Assembly: GCF_042646085.1 (NCBI RefSeq)
Contig: NZ_JBHRSZ010000002.1
Span: 1,240,001-1,304,000, forward strand
Direction of reading: 5' to 3'
Length of the DNA stretch: 64,000 nt
Source of the DNA: Litoribrevibacter euphylliae
GTDB lineage: Bacteria; Pseudomonadota; Gammaproteobacteria; Pseudomonadales; Litoribrevibacteraceae
Shown one piece after another: positions 33,651 through 45,563 of this stretch; the stretch's first letter is position 1, and each line of letters starts with the position of its first letter. The position numbers and the translations under genes are program-made. The notes beneath the pieces are model-generated. The model searched no databases. It saw only the letters and a program-made list of their open reading frames with translations, and was not told the origin of the DNA.

Positions 33651-35474
33651 ATGAGCATCCGATTCACTAAAGCAGCGTTAACCCTGGCAGTATCCAGTGC
33701 CCTGGCAACCTCCACCCAAGCAGCGCCACAATTGGCGTCTCAAGCAACCTTAGATAGCGGGAAAGATACCCGTATGATCCGAATCATTGGCGGCTCCGAT
33801 GCCGTTGCGAATACCTATCCATGGATGGTTTCCGTACAGAACACCGGTGACCAACAGCACTTTTGTGGTGCCAGCCTAGTGGCCTCAAAATACGTACTGA
33901 CCGCAGCGCACTGCATCGAGAATGAGAGTGCCGTCAATCTACAGGTCGTCATCAGCGAGTACGATCTGAATCAGCAAAGCGCTGAGGAAGAAAAACTCAC
34001 CGTGAAGAACATCTATATGCACGGGGAATATGGCGACGATCACGACATCGCCTTACTGGAGCTCAGCACGGCATCAGCTAAAGCACCTCTGACTCTGGCC
34101 ACTCCAGATGCTATGAGCGCACTGGCTGTAGGCGCCAACCTAACGGTGATGGGTTGGGGCAATCGCTCTACCTCAGGCGAAGACTTCCCGACCATTTTGC
34201 AGGAAGTACAAGTGCCACTAGCAGATCACGCCACCTGTAAAACCAATTATCAAGGACTTGGCATTGAGATCACCGACAATATGGTGTGTGCCGGATTAAC
34301 CACTGGCGGAAAAGACTCATGCCAGGGTGATAGCGGTGGCCCTCTGGTATTCCAAAAAGATTCGGATTGGGTGCAAGCAGGCGTTGTAAGTTTCGGCGAA
34401 GGGTGTGCACAAGCAGACTACTTTGGCGTCTATACCAAGGTCTCCAACTACCAGGAGTGGATTGCCAAAGCCCAGGCAGGCGAGCTCGACCCTTACGTCA
34501 ATGATGGTTCTGGGGGCGGAGACCCTGACGGTGGCGTTGATGATCATGATGACGACGGGATTGATTTACCTGACTTTGACTACGAAGACTCACCCTTTGA
34601 ATTACCACCTTATTTGGGCTTCCTCGCAGCAGGTCAAGGAGAAACCGTTGAAGAGGCCGTTTATGTATTTAACAACACAGAACAAGACATCACCATTCAA
34701 GGCATCAACCTCGACAACACCACTAATTTCAATATTTTGGAAAACCATTGCGACGGTGCAACCCTTGAGCAAGAAAAGGAATGTGAAATCCTGATCGGCT
34801 TCTCGGCTCAAGACAGCGAGGTACATGAAGGTATTTTAACCATCTCAACTACAGACTCTGACACACCAACCGCAGAAGTTGAGTTGTTTGGAGTCGCTCT
34901 CGATAAATTGGACGTTACCGACGATTTCGATGGCATGGAAGGTTTAGACAATGAAGAATGGTACTTCGATGGCGACACTCAATGGTCCGAAGACTCTGAG
35001 GACGGCGGTTTTGAACTGTCCTGTGATCAGGTTGATGAAAACGAAGATGCCTTGTTAATGACCGAGATCGAAGGCCCAGGCGAATTCGAGTTTGATGTAA
35101 ATCTCGAAGGCGATGCGCCACTCAACGCCATTCACTTCATGGTCGACGGCGAAGTGGTCATGACCATCTCAGGCTCTCGGGCGACTTCTCGTGGTAAGCA
35201 CCACAGCACCACACTGACCGAGGGCAAGCATCAGGTAGGCTGGGTATATCGTAAAAAGTCAGCCAACTCTGCCAGCGCCAAAGCCAGCGTCAGCAATGTA
35301 AAGTTCAAAAGCACCAAGAACAGTACACCAGCAGCATCAGCATCAGCATCAAACGCCGACTCAGGCTCAAAAAGTTCCGGCGGTGGCAGTTCTGATCTGT
35401 GGTTCCTGTCCGTACTAAGTCTATTAGGCTTGGGCTTATTCACACGAAAAGCCGGTAAGAAAGCTCAGAAGTAA
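33651..35474 (+). CDS. Trypsin-like serine protease with GlyGly-CTERM
   Basis: Secreted S1-family protease of 607 residues. Signal peptide to about 24, propeptide, activation site RIIGG (Arg44), catalytic His87, Asp132 and Ser228 (GDSGGP), and Asp222 at the S1 pocket (DSCQGDSGGP), giving trypsin-like Arg/Lys specificity. A Asp/Gly-rich linker (about 285-315) leads to an ASH/choice-of-anchor type Ig domain (about 320-420), a further beta domain, a Ser/Ala-rich spacer and a C-terminal GGGSS-hydrophobic-basic segment of the GlyGly-CTERM type for rhombosortase. Likely surface-attached or released. Controlled by the promoter at 33481-33614. Confidence 0.92.
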   Translation: MSIRFTKAALTLAVSSALATSTQAAPQLASQATLDSGKDTRMIRIIGGSDAVANTYPWMVSVQNTGDQQHFCGASLVASKYVLTAAHCIENESAVNLQVVISEYDLNQQSAEEEKLTVKNIYMHGEYGDDHDIALLELSTASAKAPLTLATPDAMSALAVGANLTVMGWGNRSTSGEDFPTILQEVQVPLADHATCKTNYQGLGIEITDNMVCAGLTTGGKDSCQGDSGGPLVFQKDSDWVQAGVVSFGEGCAQADYFGVYTKVSNYQEWIAKAQAGELDPYVNDGSGGGDPDGGVDDHDDDGIDLPDFDYEDSPFELPPYLGFLAAGQGETVEEAVYVFNNTEQDITIQGINLDNTTNFNILENHCDGATLEQEKECEILIGFSAQDSEVHEGILTISTTDSDTPTAEVELFGVALDKLDVTDDFDGMEGLDNEEWYFDGDTQWSEDSEDGGFELSCDQVDENEDALLMTEIEGPGEFEFDVNLEGDAPLNAIHFMVDGEVVMTISGSRATSRGKHHSTTLTEGKHQVGWVYRKKSANSASAKASVSNVKFKSTKNSTPAASASASNADSGSKSSGGGSSDLWFLSVLSLLGLGLFTRKAGKKAQK

Positions 35475-35526
35475 GTAAATTCGATCCTTTTCTTCTAAGA
35501 ACCCTTCGTTAGCGTAACGTGCGCTA

Positions 35527-35560
35527 GGGCGATCTCAATGTGAGATCGCCCGCCTTTTTT
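35527..35560 (+). terminator. Rho-independent terminator after the protease gene
   Basis: GGGCGATCTCA, loop ATG, TGAGATCGCCC forms a perfect 11-bp stem followed by GCC and six T (35555-35560), about 50 bp after the protease stop. Confidence 0.95.
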
Positions 35561-35575
35561 GATCAGGAGCCTACG

Positions 35576-35938
35576 ATGTACAAGATCAAATACGCCCCCA
35601 TCAAGTTCGTTATGATTGCAATGATCGCCGGTTGTTCTACCTGCGTCTCAGCACAATCAAACGCGCCCCTTGAACCACTTCATGCCATTTTTCTGGAACG
35701 TGATAACCAAAGCCTTGCCGTACACTTCAAAGCCATCAGTCACGGCTGCACCACCACACAAGACTTTGAGTTAACCATCAAAGAAAGTAATGAAATCAAC
35801 CAACTCTCAATTACACGCTTGAGACCAGATCGTTGTCGCAAGATGCCCAAGTTGGTGTCTCTAACCAAGCGATTAAGGTACGACGAAATTAACGCGTCTT
35901 TACCTATACAACTCAAAAACCATTTGTTTATCAAGTAG
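35576..35938 (+). CDS. Small secreted hypothetical protein
   Basis: Protein of 120 residues from the ATG at 35576, which follows CAGGAG by 6 bases; the longer frame from 35540 starts inside the terminator stem. A probable signal peptide covers about 1-26 (MIAMIAGCSTCVSAQ). The mature part has two Cys (near 60 and 84) that could form a disulfide, and a beta-rich pattern (AVHFKAISHGCTTTQDFELTI, ISITRLRPDRCRKM). No family recognised. It sits right after the protease terminator and 52 bp before a barrel-protein gene, with a small hairpin (CCCCTA/TAGGGG at 35947-35962) between them. Confidence 0.7.
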   Translation: MYKIKYAPIKFVMIAMIAGCSTCVSAQSNAPLEPLHAIFLERDNQSLAVHFKAISHGCTTTQDFELTIKESNEINQLSITRLRPDRCRKMPKLVSLTKRLRYDEINASLPIQLKNHLFIK

Positions 35939-35990
35939 CTAACATCCCCCTATACTTAGGGGCTGAACACACCACTTAGTTGTAGAGCTG

Positions 35991-36947
35991 ATGACCCGAC
36001 ACCGTTTTAATAAGCATCCAACCCCGTTAACCGCCTTGTCAGGTGCAACAACCCTGACCTTAGTGTTATCGAGTATTTCGGGTCACAGCTCTGCCGACGC
36101 ACCGTCGGCGACTCAAGCCAACGAACACAACCGTCCACCGCTTACAACACCATCTGAACCTAGAACGACAGCGAAACAGACACCATCTTCCGCCCCCAAG
36201 AGACTGACCCGCACCACCACCCATGAAAAGCTTACCTTTGCAGTAGGCAGTTATTTCAGCCACGGAGATTACAGCTCGACCAAACCTACGGATGTCATCA
36301 GTGTACCGTTTCGCATCAGCTATCAAAGAAATCAGTGGAGCTTCAACGCCCAGCTGCCCTATCTCCACATATCCGGCCCTGAAAATGTTTTGGTTATTCG
36401 GGAAGGCGGAGAAACCGTCGTCGAAGCCAGTGATCAGGATACTCAGCGCCAAGGCTTTGGAGATCTTCGGCTGTCTTCACAGTATGTTCTGCCTTGGCAA
36501 CCCATCAACAAGGCGCGCTGGCATCTGGGAGGCGGAGTAAAAGTACCCACCGCGGACGAAAACGAAAATCTCGGAACAGGTGAATTTGACTATCACCTCT
36601 ACACTGGCGGTTACTACCGACAAGGCAGCTGGATCATGGATGGTAAGGTAGGCCATCAGTGGATGGGCGATACTAACGACACCGATTACAACAATCGTGT
36701 GTTTTTCTCCCTAGGCGGCCGACACCTGCTCAGTCGTAGCCAAAGCATCAGCCTGCACTACAGCCATAAGGATGCGTCGTCGGATCGCAGCGAAGCGGTT
36801 GAGTCACTGACCGCCAGTTTTCATCAAAAGCTCAATTATGGTTGGAAAGTCAGCTTTTCCGCAGGCATGGGGTTAAGTGATTCCAGTGCCGATGTGTTCG
36901 GTGGTTTGCAGATCAGTAAAAGCTTGATTCGAAAAAGACGTCGCTAA
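35991..36947 (+). CDS. MetA-pathway-like outer-membrane barrel protein
   Basis: Exported protein of 318 residues with a low-complexity Thr/Pro/Ser N-terminus after a signal peptide, then a barrel of the Phenol_MetA_deg/SphA-like type: KLTFAVGSYFSHGDYSSTKPTDVISVPFRISYQRNQWSFNAQLPYLHISGP, QGFGDLRLSSQYVLPW, HLGGGVKVPTADENENLGTGEFDYHLYTGGYY, and a C-terminus VFGGLQISKSLIRKRRR. Family members are proposed outer-membrane channels for hydrophobic substrates. Gene neighbours are the secreted protease and DUF6502/DUF5666 pair; a functional link is suggested only by proximity. Confidence 0.75.
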   Translation: MTRHRFNKHPTPLTALSGATTLTLVLSSISGHSSADAPSATQANEHNRPPLTTPSEPRTTAKQTPSSAPKRLTRTTTHEKLTFAVGSYFSHGDYSSTKPTDVISVPFRISYQRNQWSFNAQLPYLHISGPENVLVIREGGETVVEASDQDTQRQGFGDLRLSSQYVLPWQPINKARWHLGGGVKVPTADENENLGTGEFDYHLYTGGYYRQGSWIMDGKVGHQWMGDTNDTDYNNRVFFSLGGRHLLSRSQSISLHYSHKDASSDRSEAVESLTASFHQKLNYGWKVSFSAGMGLSDSSADVFGGLQISKSLIRKRRR

Positions 36948-36994
36948 GCGTTCTCTTTAATACCAGCCTCTTTAAATCCCCGCTATCCAAGCAC

Positions 36995-37019
36995 AAAAAA
37001 GGCCTCAATCATGAGGCCT
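36995..37019 (-). terminator. Rho-independent terminator of the chemoreceptor gene
   Basis: On the minus strand AGGCCTCA, loop TGAT, TGAGGCCT then TTTTTT. It lies about 20 bp after the chemoreceptor stop (37040). Confidence 0.9.
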
Positions 37020-37039
37020 CTTCGATAACAATCAGCGTA

Positions 37040-39073
37040 TTACACTTTAAACGCGCTGATCAGTTCTTGTAACGAGCTGGTTAATTGCGCCATTTCCGCC
37101 GAAGCGCGAGCGGTACTTTCGGCGTCACCAGAGGTTTCCTGGCTTAAATCGGAAATGGAGTTAATGTTGCGATCAATCTCCACTACCACTTTGGTTTGTT
37201 CACTACAGGCCAATGCAATCTGTTGGCTCATCGCGGTAATAGAACTGATCATGCTGGTGATATTACCGAGTACTTCACCAACTTTACCAGATTCATCCAC
37301 GGTTTGAGTGGCTCGATCGTGACTGACTTCCATCGCTTTTACTGCGTCCTTCACACCGGATTGCAGGCGGGAAATCATTTCTTCAATTTCTTCGGTAGAT
37401 GATTGTGTACGCTGCGCCAGAGTACGCACTTCGTCTGCAACCACAGCGAAACCACGCCCTTGCTCACCAGCACGAGCAGCCTCAATAGCCGCGTTCAACG
37501 CCAATAGGTTGGTTTGTTCGGCAATGCCTTTAATCACATCCAAGACTTGACTGATATTGGCGCTGTCTTTTGCCACTCGGTTAATCACAGATACTGAGTT
37601 TTCAATTTCAGAAGCTAATACATCAATATTTTTCAGCGCTGCATCGACCTGATGCGAACCGGTATTGGCTTCTTGCATTGCAGACTCCGCTTCCTTGGTC
37701 GCTTGGCCTGCATTCTGTTCAACTTGTTGTACCTGAGCGGTCAGCTCATTTACTGCCACCGTCACTTGTTCGGTTTCCTGCATTTGGCGATCCACCGAAT
37801 CACGACTTTTGGTCGAGATCGACTCTAACTTACTGGATTGAGTATCCACTTCCACCGCGGTCATACTGACCGCTTGGATCAGGTCATGAATGCGCTGCAC
37901 CATGGTATTAAATTCGGTGGTTAGCTGGCCCATTTCATCGCGGGTTTGAAGGTTCATTCGTACCTTCATATCACCATTAGACACCATGGTAGCTGATTCA
38001 CGGAAGCTGTTGATGGTTTCGTTTACAGATACGTAAAACGCCAAGAACATCAGTAATACAATCACCAGTAATACAGTGATTGCGATTAAAAACATACGCA
38101 AGGTCGAGCTTTGTTCTTCGTATCGGTTTTCCAGAATACGGTTCATCAACGGTGTAACCGTGCCGTTCATTACCTGGAATAAGGTATCCACATAGCCAGA
38201 AATATCGCTATAAAAGTTATCCCACGAACCTTCGAGCTGCATGGCTGAAATCAGACGCTCATCGAGATAGCCCATCATGTCGTTCATGCCGCTGGCAAGA
38301 TTCATTACCGGCTCTTCCAGGGCTCGTGCCAAACGAGGATCTTCTTCCATCAATACGCCCACATCTTTGTCAAAGCGCCCTAGCGCGTCAACAAAACCGT
38401 CATAGGCATCGTTTAGAGAGTCAGACGTTCCAGAATCCAGGAAACCGGCATTGAATGCCACCATACCGGTAGCACGCACTTTAGCAACCAATGGAGAAAA
38501 TTCTGGGTAGAGACGAATCAGCATTTCTTGAAGAGATAACACGGCTGGATCAGGCGCTTGAGCCAACCCCGATGCACGGGTGGTGGTTTTTAGGATGCGG
38601 ATAATCGGATTAAGCATGTCCTGATAACGCTTAACCTGCTCGTCGGAATAGTAATCACGGATATTGTCAGTTTTGAGCTTTTGCCAGCTTTCATTCGCCA
38701 AACCGAGTTGAGTAACGATACGACCATCTTTATCCCAACGTGGTTGCCATTCAGACAGTTTACTGAAGGCGCTCTCGACCTTGGCTTCAGTATCGGCAAT
38801 TAGACCGCGCATGTCTTCGTTGCCTTTATAGACATACGCTGCTTTTAAATCCCGGTATTCTGCAGTGACTCGCAATAGCGCGAAGGTGTCCTCGAGAATG
38901 GCCACACCTTCAAGCTGACTTTCCGTCGCTTCGATGTCTGCTTCTAGTTCTTCAACTAAGCCGTAGCTTAATAACAACAAAGGGAGCAGGAACATGACGT
39001 TGATGAGACTGAATTTGTATGCGTAATTCAGTTGATTCATCAACTTTACAAAAGGACGTATGATCAGCTTCAT
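37040..39073 (-). CDS. Methyl-accepting chemotaxis protein
   Basis: Chemoreceptor of 677 residues. Transmembrane helices near 20-40 and 325-348 flank a helical sensor domain of about 285 residues of the long HBM/nitrate-like type (VAILEDTFALLRVTAEYRDL, LYPEFSPLVAKVR). HAMP at about 350-400, then a coiled-coil signalling domain with the conserved hairpin tip VIKGIAEQTNLLALNAAIEAARAGEQGRGFAVVADEVRTLAQRT. Signals through CheW/CheA to flagellar motility; ligand unknown. There is no C-terminal NWETF-like tail. It is 24 bp after the aceF stop on the same strand but has its own terminator. Confidence 0.92.
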   Translation of the reverse strand: MKLIIRPFVKLMNQLNYAYKFSLINVMFLLPLLLLSYGLVEELEADIEATESQLEGVAILEDTFALLRVTAEYRDLKAAYVYKGNEDMRGLIADTEAKVESAFSKLSEWQPRWDKDGRIVTQLGLANESWQKLKTDNIRDYYSDEQVKRYQDMLNPIIRILKTTTRASGLAQAPDPAVLSLQEMLIRLYPEFSPLVAKVRATGMVAFNAGFLDSGTSDSLNDAYDGFVDALGRFDKDVGVLMEEDPRLARALEEPVMNLASGMNDMMGYLDERLISAMQLEGSWDNFYSDISGYVDTLFQVMNGTVTPLMNRILENRYEEQSSTLRMFLIAITVLLVIVLLMFLAFYVSVNETINSFRESATMVSNGDMKVRMNLQTRDEMGQLTTEFNTMVQRIHDLIQAVSMTAVEVDTQSSKLESISTKSRDSVDRQMQETEQVTVAVNELTAQVQQVEQNAGQATKEAESAMQEANTGSHQVDAALKNIDVLASEIENSVSVINRVAKDSANISQVLDVIKGIAEQTNLLALNAAIEAARAGEQGRGFAVVADEVRTLAQRTQSSTEEIEEMISRLQSGVKDAVKAMEVSHDRATQTVDESGKVGEVLGNITSMISSITAMSQQIALACSEQTKVVVEIDRNINSISDLSQETSGDAESTARASAEMAQLTSSLQELISAFKV

Positions 39074-39097
39074 AAATACACCAATTCTTTAAAAGCT

Positions 39098-40798
39098 TTA
39101 GAGCAGTAGATGCCTACTGTCTTCCAGCAGCTGTTTCAGCCGGGTGGTAAATTTCGCTGCCAGAACTCCATCGACGACTCTATGATCATAGGACAAAGCC
39201 ACTGGCAAAATTAATCTTGGTTGCCATTCTCCATCCTGCCAAATGGGCTTTATCGAGGCTTTAGACACCCCCAAAATAGCAACTTCCGGGGCATTCACAA
39301 TAGGTGTGAACTGAGTGCCTCCAATTCCACCTAAGCTCGAAATGGAGAAGCAACTGCCTTGAAGTGCGTCCGGTTTAAGCTTGCCTGCTCTCGCCTGTTG
39401 TGCATATTGCATGCAATCGGCCGCAATATTCAAGACACTTTTTGTATCCACATTTTTTACGACCGGAACCATCAAGCCCTGATCGGTATCAACAGCAACA
39501 CCAATGTTGTAATACTCTTTGACAATCAATGCGTTACCGTCTGGTGCCAAAGAGGAATTAAAGCGTGGCATTTCAGTTAATACTTTTTGAACTGCTTTGA
39601 CTAAGAATGGAAGCATCGTCAGTTTGGTATCGTACGTTCCTTCTTTATTTACTGACTTTCTAAAGTCTTCCAGCTCCGTAATGTCTATTTCATCAAACTG
39701 CGTAACATGAGGAATGTTCAACCAACAACGGTGAAGATGTTGAGAACTTATTTTTTGTATTCTACTGAGCTCTTCACGCCGCACATTCCCAAAACGACTG
39801 AAGTCTACTTCCGGTATCGGTTCTATACCCATACCGCGTGCACCGCCAGAATTTTCGGCTGGTGCCTCATTTAATCGATGTTTTACATAGGCCTGAATGT
39901 CTTCTTGCAGTACCCGGTTTCTGGGGCCACTGGCACCGGTTGAGGTTAAAACTTCATCCAGAGAAACACCAAATTCTCTTGCTAATTTTCGTACTGCAGG
40001 CCCAGCATAAACCTTGTCACTGGGTCCTTTAGGCTCGGTTTGTCGACCTACCGAACCTTGCTTATCTGAGGCCATGTCATTAAAACTATCGGCGCTAGGC
40101 GATTGAACTTTAACCTTTTCTTCTGAGATTTTTTCATCCGAATCACTGGAAACAGCAGTAACATCAGTTGTTGAAGCTGACAAAACAGTACTTTTAAGCA
40201 CTGCTATAGTATCACCTTCATTAACCTTGTCACCCAAAGAGACCTTGATACTTAACACCTCTCCGGCCACAGGCGCTGGAATTTCCATGGTCGCTTTATC
40301 GGTTTCCAGAACCAATAAAGTATCCTCTTCTTCTACGGCTTGGCCCACTTCAACCGAGACTTCAATCACTTCCACATCAGAGAAGCCACCTAAGTCCGGC
40401 ACTTTAACGACTTGTTCGGCAGATTGAGTGCTTGCAGAAGAAGATGCCGATGGCGATGACTGAGAATCACTCTCGGATGTTTCTGAAGACGCTTCATTGA
40501 CCGCAGGCGTAGAGTCGTCTTCAGAGCTGCCCGAGGTATCATCTTGAGACTCGGAACTCTGTGCTCCCGAGCCTTCCATCAGTGCAACCAAATCACCTTC
40601 ACTGACCTTGTCACCTTCTTTCACTTTCAGTTCAACTATTTTTCCCGCCGCTGGGGCCGGAATTTCCATGGTCGCTTTATCGGTTTCGACCACTATGATG
40701 GCATCGTCTTGCTCCACCACATCACCGGCCGATACGGAGACTTCAATGATTTCCACTCCTTCGAAGCCGCCCAGATCAGGTACTTTGATCTCATCCAT
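39098..40798 (-). CDS. aceF: Dihydrolipoyllysine acetyltransferase (PDH E2)
   Basis: E2 component of the pyruvate dehydrogenase complex, 566 residues from the ATG at 40798 (an upstream TTG adds three). Two N-terminal lipoyl domains carry the lysine in ETDKATMEIPAP (near 42 and 170), joined by long Ser/Glu/Ala-rich linkers. A peripheral subunit-binding domain (AVRKLAREFGVSLDEVLTSTGASGPRNRVLQEDI) and the catalytic acetyltransferase core with the DHRVVDG active-site motif follow. It is 101 bp after aceE in the same operon. Lipoamide dehydrogenase is not in the window. Confidence 0.95.
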   Translation of the reverse strand: MDEIKVPDLGGFEGVEIIEVSVSAGDVVEQDDAIIVVETDKATMEIPAPAAGKIVELKVKEGDKVSEGDLVALMEGSGAQSSESQDDTSGSSEDDSTPAVNEASSETSESDSQSSPSASSSASTQSAEQVVKVPDLGGFSDVEVIEVSVEVGQAVEEEDTLLVLETDKATMEIPAPVAGEVLSIKVSLGDKVNEGDTIAVLKSTVLSASTTDVTAVSSDSDEKISEEKVKVQSPSADSFNDMASDKQGSVGRQTEPKGPSDKVYAGPAVRKLAREFGVSLDEVLTSTGASGPRNRVLQEDIQAYVKHRLNEAPAENSGGARGMGIEPIPEVDFSRFGNVRREELSRIQKISSQHLHRCWLNIPHVTQFDEIDITELEDFRKSVNKEGTYDTKLTMLPFLVKAVQKVLTEMPRFNSSLAPDGNALIVKEYYNIGVAVDTDQGLMVPVVKNVDTKSVLNIAADCMQYAQQARAGKLKPDALQGSCFSISSLGGIGGTQFTPIVNAPEVAILGVSKASIKPIWQDGEWQPRLILPVALSYDHRVVDGVLAAKFTTRLKQLLEDSRHLLL

Positions 40799-40899
40799 CC
40801 TATTCAAACCTCATGTATCTTGTCCTTGTAGACTGACGATGAACCGACAACGCATTGAAGGCTCATCATTCAGAGTCATATTTGTGTGAGTCGGACTCG

Positions 40900-43554
<2,655 letters not shown>

Positions 43555-43625
43555 GCGCTCTCCAAGTCCTTTCTATAACGATGGCGATTTATTGGAATAA
43601 ACCTTTAAGATGAATCGCTCATTAA

Positions 43626-43647
43626 AAAACCAATGGTTTTCAGTATA
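43626..43647 (-). promoter_or_regulatory. aceE promoter -10 and palindromic operator candidate
   Basis: On the minus strand a -10 TATACT (43647-43642) is followed at once by the palindrome AAAACCA-T-TGGTTTT (43640-43626), which covers the expected transcription start. The core is like the TTGGT/ACCAA halves of PdhR-type operators. The -35 box is weak (near TTTCAA). Confidence 0.5.
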
Positions 43648-43787
43648 GACAACTCTATGAATTTGAAAGGATATTGAAGCAAAACTTTACAAATCTGACC
43701 AACTAGGCAGGTTTTTAATTTCTACTAAGGAATGCATATCACCCGAAAGTGTCATAAGGTGTGTTTATTTTTAAGCAAACTAAAGCC

Positions 43788-44540
43788 ATGAACGCGAACA
43801 AAACCATTCTTATCACAGGCGCATCTCAACGACTAGGCGCAGCGATGACGCGCGCCTTTCACCAAAACGACTTCACTGTGATCATTCATTACAACCAATC
43901 GCATACGGAAGCGGATGCATTAGCAACGGAACTGAATGAGCTCTGCCCAAACTCAGCCTTTCTCTGTCAGGGCAAACTCAGTGATATTGAGAAAATCAAA
44001 GAGCAAGTTACAGCCATTACGGATCATTTGGACGTATTAATCAATAATGCATCCAGCTTTTATCCAACACAGATCGGTGAAGTCTCCGAAACTCAGTGGG
44101 ATGATCTATTCGAGAGCAACGCCAAAGCCCCTTTATTCTTAACACAAGCATTATTACCGCTGTTGAATAAACGTCATGAGAAAAACAATACACCTGGCAG
44201 CGTGATCAACATGCTGGACATTCATGCTCAACGGCCGCTTAAAGATCACACTGTCTATTGCATGGCCAAAGCCGCCAACCAGATGATGACTCAATCATTG
44301 GCGAAAGAACTGGCGCCAAGGATTCGTGTGAACGGCATCGCTCCAGGCGCAATTCTCTGGCCAGATCAGGATGGCGAGATAGCCAACAGTTATAAGCAAC
44401 AAACATTGGAGAAAATTCCCAGTCAGCGACTGGGAAGCATTGAAGATATCGTAGAAACGGCGTTATTTCTTGGCTGTGGACCGAGCTACATTACGGGTGA
44501 AATCATTTCTGTGGATGGCGGTCGCCGACTGTACAGCTGA
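43788..44540 (+). CDS. folM: Pteridine reductase / dihydromonapterin reductase FolM
   Basis: Short-chain dehydrogenase of 250 residues from the ATG at 43788. The cofactor motif TGASQRLG has the Arg seen in pteridine reductases, with NNASSF, a catalytic Ser/Asp region in SVINMLDIHAQR and the YxxxK pair in YCMAKAANQMM. The C-terminus ITGEIISVDGGRRL is typical. It uses NADPH to reduce dihydropteridines to tetrahydro forms. Convergent with folK and near folB, which supports the FolM role over a generic SDR. Confidence 0.85.
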   Translation: MNANKTILITGASQRLGAAMTRAFHQNDFTVIIHYNQSHTEADALATELNELCPNSAFLCQGKLSDIEKIKEQVTAITDHLDVLINNASSFYPTQIGEVSETQWDDLFESNAKAPLFLTQALLPLLNKRHEKNNTPGSVINMLDIHAQRPLKDHTVYCMAKAANQMMTQSLAKELAPRIRVNGIAPGAILWPDQDGEIANSYKQQTLEKIPSQRLGSIEDIVETALFLGCGPSYITGEIISVDGGRRLYS

Positions 44541-44558
44541 CTCTAAAACCGCGCTCGG

Positions 44559-45074
44559 CTAGGAAGCCTTTGAGATTGCCTGGCCTTGCCATTCAAAATC
44601 GACAGACCAAAGTTTTTGCTTGGCCTTATCGTAGTCGGCCCACAGTTGGCCGTAACTGCGATCATACGCCGGATGCTGAACGTCCGCAGCGATCTCTGAC
44701 AAGGGTAACAATACAAAGGCATTTTTAGTGACTTCATCACGTGGCAGTTCAATGCCGTCGACGTCCCCAAGCAGATCATCGTAAGTCAGAATGTCGATAT
44801 CCAATGTACGCGCACTGAATTTTTCAGAATCACGACAACGGCCGTAATCATCCTCTAATCGTTTTAACCAACGAGATAATTCAGCCACCGGAAGTTGAGT
44901 ATCAAACCGAGCAACCAGGTTCAGAAAATTATCGCCATCAAACCCCACCGCTTCACTTTCGTACACTTGAGAAACATCCAGCGCACCGAAGAAGGCTTGT
45001 AAGTGATCCAATGCCGCGGTCACATGGGTATAACGATCGATATTGGTACCAATGCTGACGTACACCGAAGCCAT
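44559..45074 (-). CDS. folK: HPPK, 2-amino-4-hydroxy-6-hydroxymethyldihydropteridine pyrophosphokinase
   Basis: Folate enzyme of 171 residues that transfers pyrophosphate from ATP to hydroxymethyldihydropterin. Conserved segments: SIGTNIDRYTHV, VYESEAVGF, NFLNLVARFDTQL, RCRDSEKFSARTLDIDIL (catalytic Asp pair) and LPRDEVTKNAFVLLPLSEI. Nine bp after folB, so translated together. Convergent with folM. Confidence 0.93.
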   Translation of the reverse strand: MASVYVSIGTNIDRYTHVTAALDHLQAFFGALDVSQVYESEAVGFDGDNFLNLVARFDTQLPVAELSRWLKRLEDDYGRCRDSEKFSARTLDIDILTYDDLLGDVDGIELPRDEVTKNAFVLLPLSEIAADVQHPAYDRSYGQLWADYDKAKQKLWSVDFEWQGQAISKAS

Positions 45075-45083
45075 AACTTACCT

Positions 45084-45449
45084 CTACGAAATAATTGAAC
45101 GATTAGAACGAGTAATTTCGACGCCAACAGCCGCTGCTGCAGGCACCGCATCCGGTTTTGATATTCGAATCGTTACCGACTGCGGCTGATATTTTTCAAG
45201 AATCATGGTCGCCACTGCATCCGCCAACCGTTCAATCAACAAAGGTTTAAGCGACTTCGTCAAATCAATAACATCCTGACTGACGGCGGCATAATTGATT
45301 GCCTGATTAAGGTCATCCGATTGAGCGGCACCGGTTAAATCCGAGGTCATTTCAATATCGAAACTTAAAGGTTGCGCATGCTTGCGTTCAAAGTCGTATA
45401 CACCAATAACTGCATGCACTTTGAGGTCGCGAATAAAGGTTTTATCCAT
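45084..45449 (-). CDS. folB: Dihydroneopterin aldolase
   Basis: Folate enzyme of 121 residues that cleaves 7,8-dihydroneopterin to hydroxymethyldihydropterin. The family pattern is clear: DLKVHAVIGVYDFERKHAQPLSFDIEM, NYAAVSQDVIDLT, LIERLADAVATMIL (catalytic Glu and nearby Lys) and VTIRISKPDAVPAAAAVGVEI. ATG at 45449, followed 9 bp later by folK. Confidence 0.93.
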   Translation of the reverse strand: MDKTFIRDLKVHAVIGVYDFERKHAQPLSFDIEMTSDLTGAAQSDDLNQAINYAAVSQDVIDLTKSLKPLLIERLADAVATMILEKYQPQSVTIRISKPDAVPAAAAVGVEITRSNRSIIS

Positions 45450-45563
45450 GGAGATTCTATGACGTTAAATGATGGTCTTTGATTTGAAAGGGCGTATGAT
45501 ACCAGAGGATCACCCGGACAGAGACGACTTTCTTATTCACAAGATGCCGTTAATCAAATAGAC

